NCBI GenBank assembly: GCA_965249895.1
Contig: CBDFNC010000003.1
Location: 310,001-374,000 of the forward strand
Origin: CBDFNC01 sp965249895
GTDB taxonomy: Bacteria; Pseudomonadota; Gammaproteobacteria; Enterobacterales; CBDFNC01
Direction of reading: 5' to 3'
DNA: 64,000 bases
This document shows positions 62,733 to 64,000 of this stretch, one piece after another (the stretch's first letter is position 1; each line of letters opens with the position of its first letter). A model generated the notes under the pieces. The model made no database searches. It was given only the letters and a program-made list of their open reading frames with translations, and was not told the DNA's origin. The translations under genes and the position numbers were made by a program.

Positions 62733-63626
62733 CTATTTATTGTGTTGGGCTAGTAAGAAGTCTTTAAAGTGTGCTGCCAGCGGGCTGATGCTGTTATGGG
62801 GCTGGTAGTACGCATTAAGGCTCCATTTACTGGTGCCGTATTCGGGTAGCAGGGCTTCTAGCTGGCCCGATGCCATCTCTTTTTCCAAAATAAAATCAGG
62901 TAAATAGGCTATTCCAGATCCTGCCAAGACAGCTTGTTTTAGCAAGTCGCTGTCGTTCACTTCCAGCGTATCCGGTACCTTGATGATCAGGTTTTCCTCT
63001 TGCTGGCAAAATACCCACTCATTACTACCCGTTAAAGAGGTAGCAAACAGGCACCTATGCTGTTTTAGATCCTGGGGTATTTCAGGTTTTCCGTGAGTGG
63101 CCAAGTAGTCGGGGGATGCACATACTTTAAAGGGCGCTGACATAAGTTCCCGTTTTACCAGCATCAGATCCTTTTCCTTATAACCGGAGAAGTTGGCGTT
63201 GGCGCTGATCACCAGATCAGTATGGCTGGCTAAATCCAGGGACCAGGGGGTGATATTGAGGTTAAAGCTAACCTTAGGATGATCTTGCAGGTAGCGGTTA
63301 ATTATGCCCATTAAATAATGACTTGCGTAAAGGGGGGTGCAGGCAATATGCAATTTGCCCTGCTCTTCACTCTGGTACCCTTTCACTTCATCGAAGCTGC
63401 TCTGGATGTCCTGGTTGATCAGCTTAAACCTTTGATACAGACGCTCGCCTGCTTCTGTCAGCGTAAGCAGGCGGTTATTACGCCGGTATAGTTTTAAGCC
63501 AAATTCAGTTTCCAGGTCGCTCAGCCAGCGGCTACCAGCGGAAGGTGAGATACCGTAACGCCGGGCGGCGGCAGATATTGAGCCGAGTTGTACGACATAA
63601 ATGAAAAAGATGGTTTTATCTATCAT
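62733..63626 (-). CDS. LysR-family regulator, likely of the ato cluster
   Basis: A 297-residue LysR protein with the helix-turn-helix SISAAARRYGISPSAGSRWLSDLE and an effector-binding domain (IACTPLYASHYLMG). It is upstream of and in the same orientation as atoB, so control of the ato genes is plausible by position only. E. coli uses the AtoSC two-component system instead, so this would be a different mode of control. Confidence 0.8.
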   Translation of the reverse strand: MIDKTIFFIYVVQLGSISAAARRYGISPSAGSRWLSDLETEFGLKLYRRNNRLLTLTEAGERLYQRFKLINQDIQSSFDEVKGYQSEEQGKLHIACTPLYASHYLMGIINRYLQDHPKVSFNLNITPWSLDLASHTDLVISANANFSGYKEKDLMLVKRELMSAPFKVCASPDYLATHGKPEIPQDLKQHRCLFATSLTGSNEWVFCQQEENLIIKVPDTLEVNDSDLLKQAVLAGSGIAYLPDFILEKEMASGQLEALLPEYGTSKWSLNAYYQPHNSISPLAAHFKDFLLAQHNK

Positions 63627-63703
63627 GCTGATACCGGGTTAATTACGCATGGCTATTTTAATCATAATGGATTGAATTGCAGTGATTTATTGGAAAATCT
63701 GAG

Positions 63704-64000
63704 TCACTCGCTTAAAATTTTACCGTTTTGCTGGGATATCACGTAACGATAGCTGGTTTCGAGTACAGGAATTAAATGTGCGTGCTTTATATGCAAATAG
63801 GTAAACTGCTGAAAGGATACTATCGGTTTATCCAAACAAGACCTTAAGGTTAAAGCTTGATTTAGCGCTATTTTTTTTATGCTGCTAGCTGTGGCGGCAA
63901 TATAGTCAGCACGTTCTCTCAACAGTATTCTGGCAGCGATTTTAGCATTGCTACCTTGGATATATCCGACTTTAGACTGGGCGTATATCAAGTTATAGTA
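63704..64000 (-). CDS. C-terminal part of a periplasmic substrate-binding protein (truncated by window)
   Basis: The frame is open to the window edge, so only about the last 97 residues are seen. IQGSNAKIAARILLRERADYIAATASS resembles the second lobe of amino-acid-type (SBP family 3) binding proteins, with a final helix-strand before the stop. No other transport genes are visible. The call is by general pattern. Confidence 0.5.
   Translation of the reverse strand, partial: YYNLIYAQSKVGYIQGSNAKIAARILLRERADYIAATASSIKKIALNQALTLRSCLDKPIVSFQQFTYLHIKHAHLIPVLETSYRYVISQQNGKILSE

Overview
The window reads as the chromosome of a marine gammaproteobacterium, probably near Colwelliaceae/Alteromonadales or Vibrionales. 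This is inferred from a LuxP autoinducer-2 receptor, GlmU-GlmS, a fructose PTS with Cra, an acetoacetate (ato) cluster and a secreted chitin deacetylase-like enzyme. I cannot name the species. Nonsense and frameshift lesions are unusually common.

Layout. 1-6.6 kb: housekeeping and membrane genes (luxP 3' part, TehA-like channel, DUF4401-like/GDYXXLXY pair, OmpA-like lipoprotein). 6.9-10.3 kb: glmU-glmS. 10.3-36.6 kb: a large accessory block in the attTn7 site just downstream of glmS. 36.6-40 kb: fructose operon with a destroyed fruA, and cra. 40-45.7 kb: signalling genes (receiver, hybrid kinase, ProX-like binding protein, second sensor kinase). 46-57.5 kb: serine hydrolase, DUF1971, deacetylase, MdlAB-like exporter (mdlA broken), alpha/beta hydrolase, CadC-like TPR regulator. 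57.5-64 kb: acetyltransferase, ato cluster, LysR regulator, partial binding protein.

Accessory block. A Tn7-like element runs from 10314 to 32740. Its ends begin TGTGGGAGAG, a 5-bp TTTAT duplication flanks it, and the glmS-side end carries three contiguous 20-bp repeats. It encodes TnsA, TnsB, TnsC split into two overlapping ORFs, TnsD and TnsE. The cargo next to tnsE is a compact operon: cytosine-5 DNA methyltransferase, a protein with two GHKL ATPase sites (one MORC/MutL-like, one histidine-kinase-like), a receiver-like partner, a Vsr-type endonuclease and an HNH protein. I propose it as a phosphorelay-linked restriction/defence system and regard it as the most interesting locus here.

The block is layered. 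Inside the element lies a decayed left end fused to the right end of a second Tn7-like copy. That copy's tnsA relic is broken by an IS1595-type IS, a DDE-transposase IS and a 200-bp MITE-like insert, and is followed by a third tnsA start fragment. Next come a RhuM-family gene and a primase-helicase gene with one stop codon, then the working left end. Beyond it, 32.7-36.6 kb holds only pseudogenes and an orphan left end from an older relative. The site seems to have been occupied repeatedly by related elements, each leaving its left arm.
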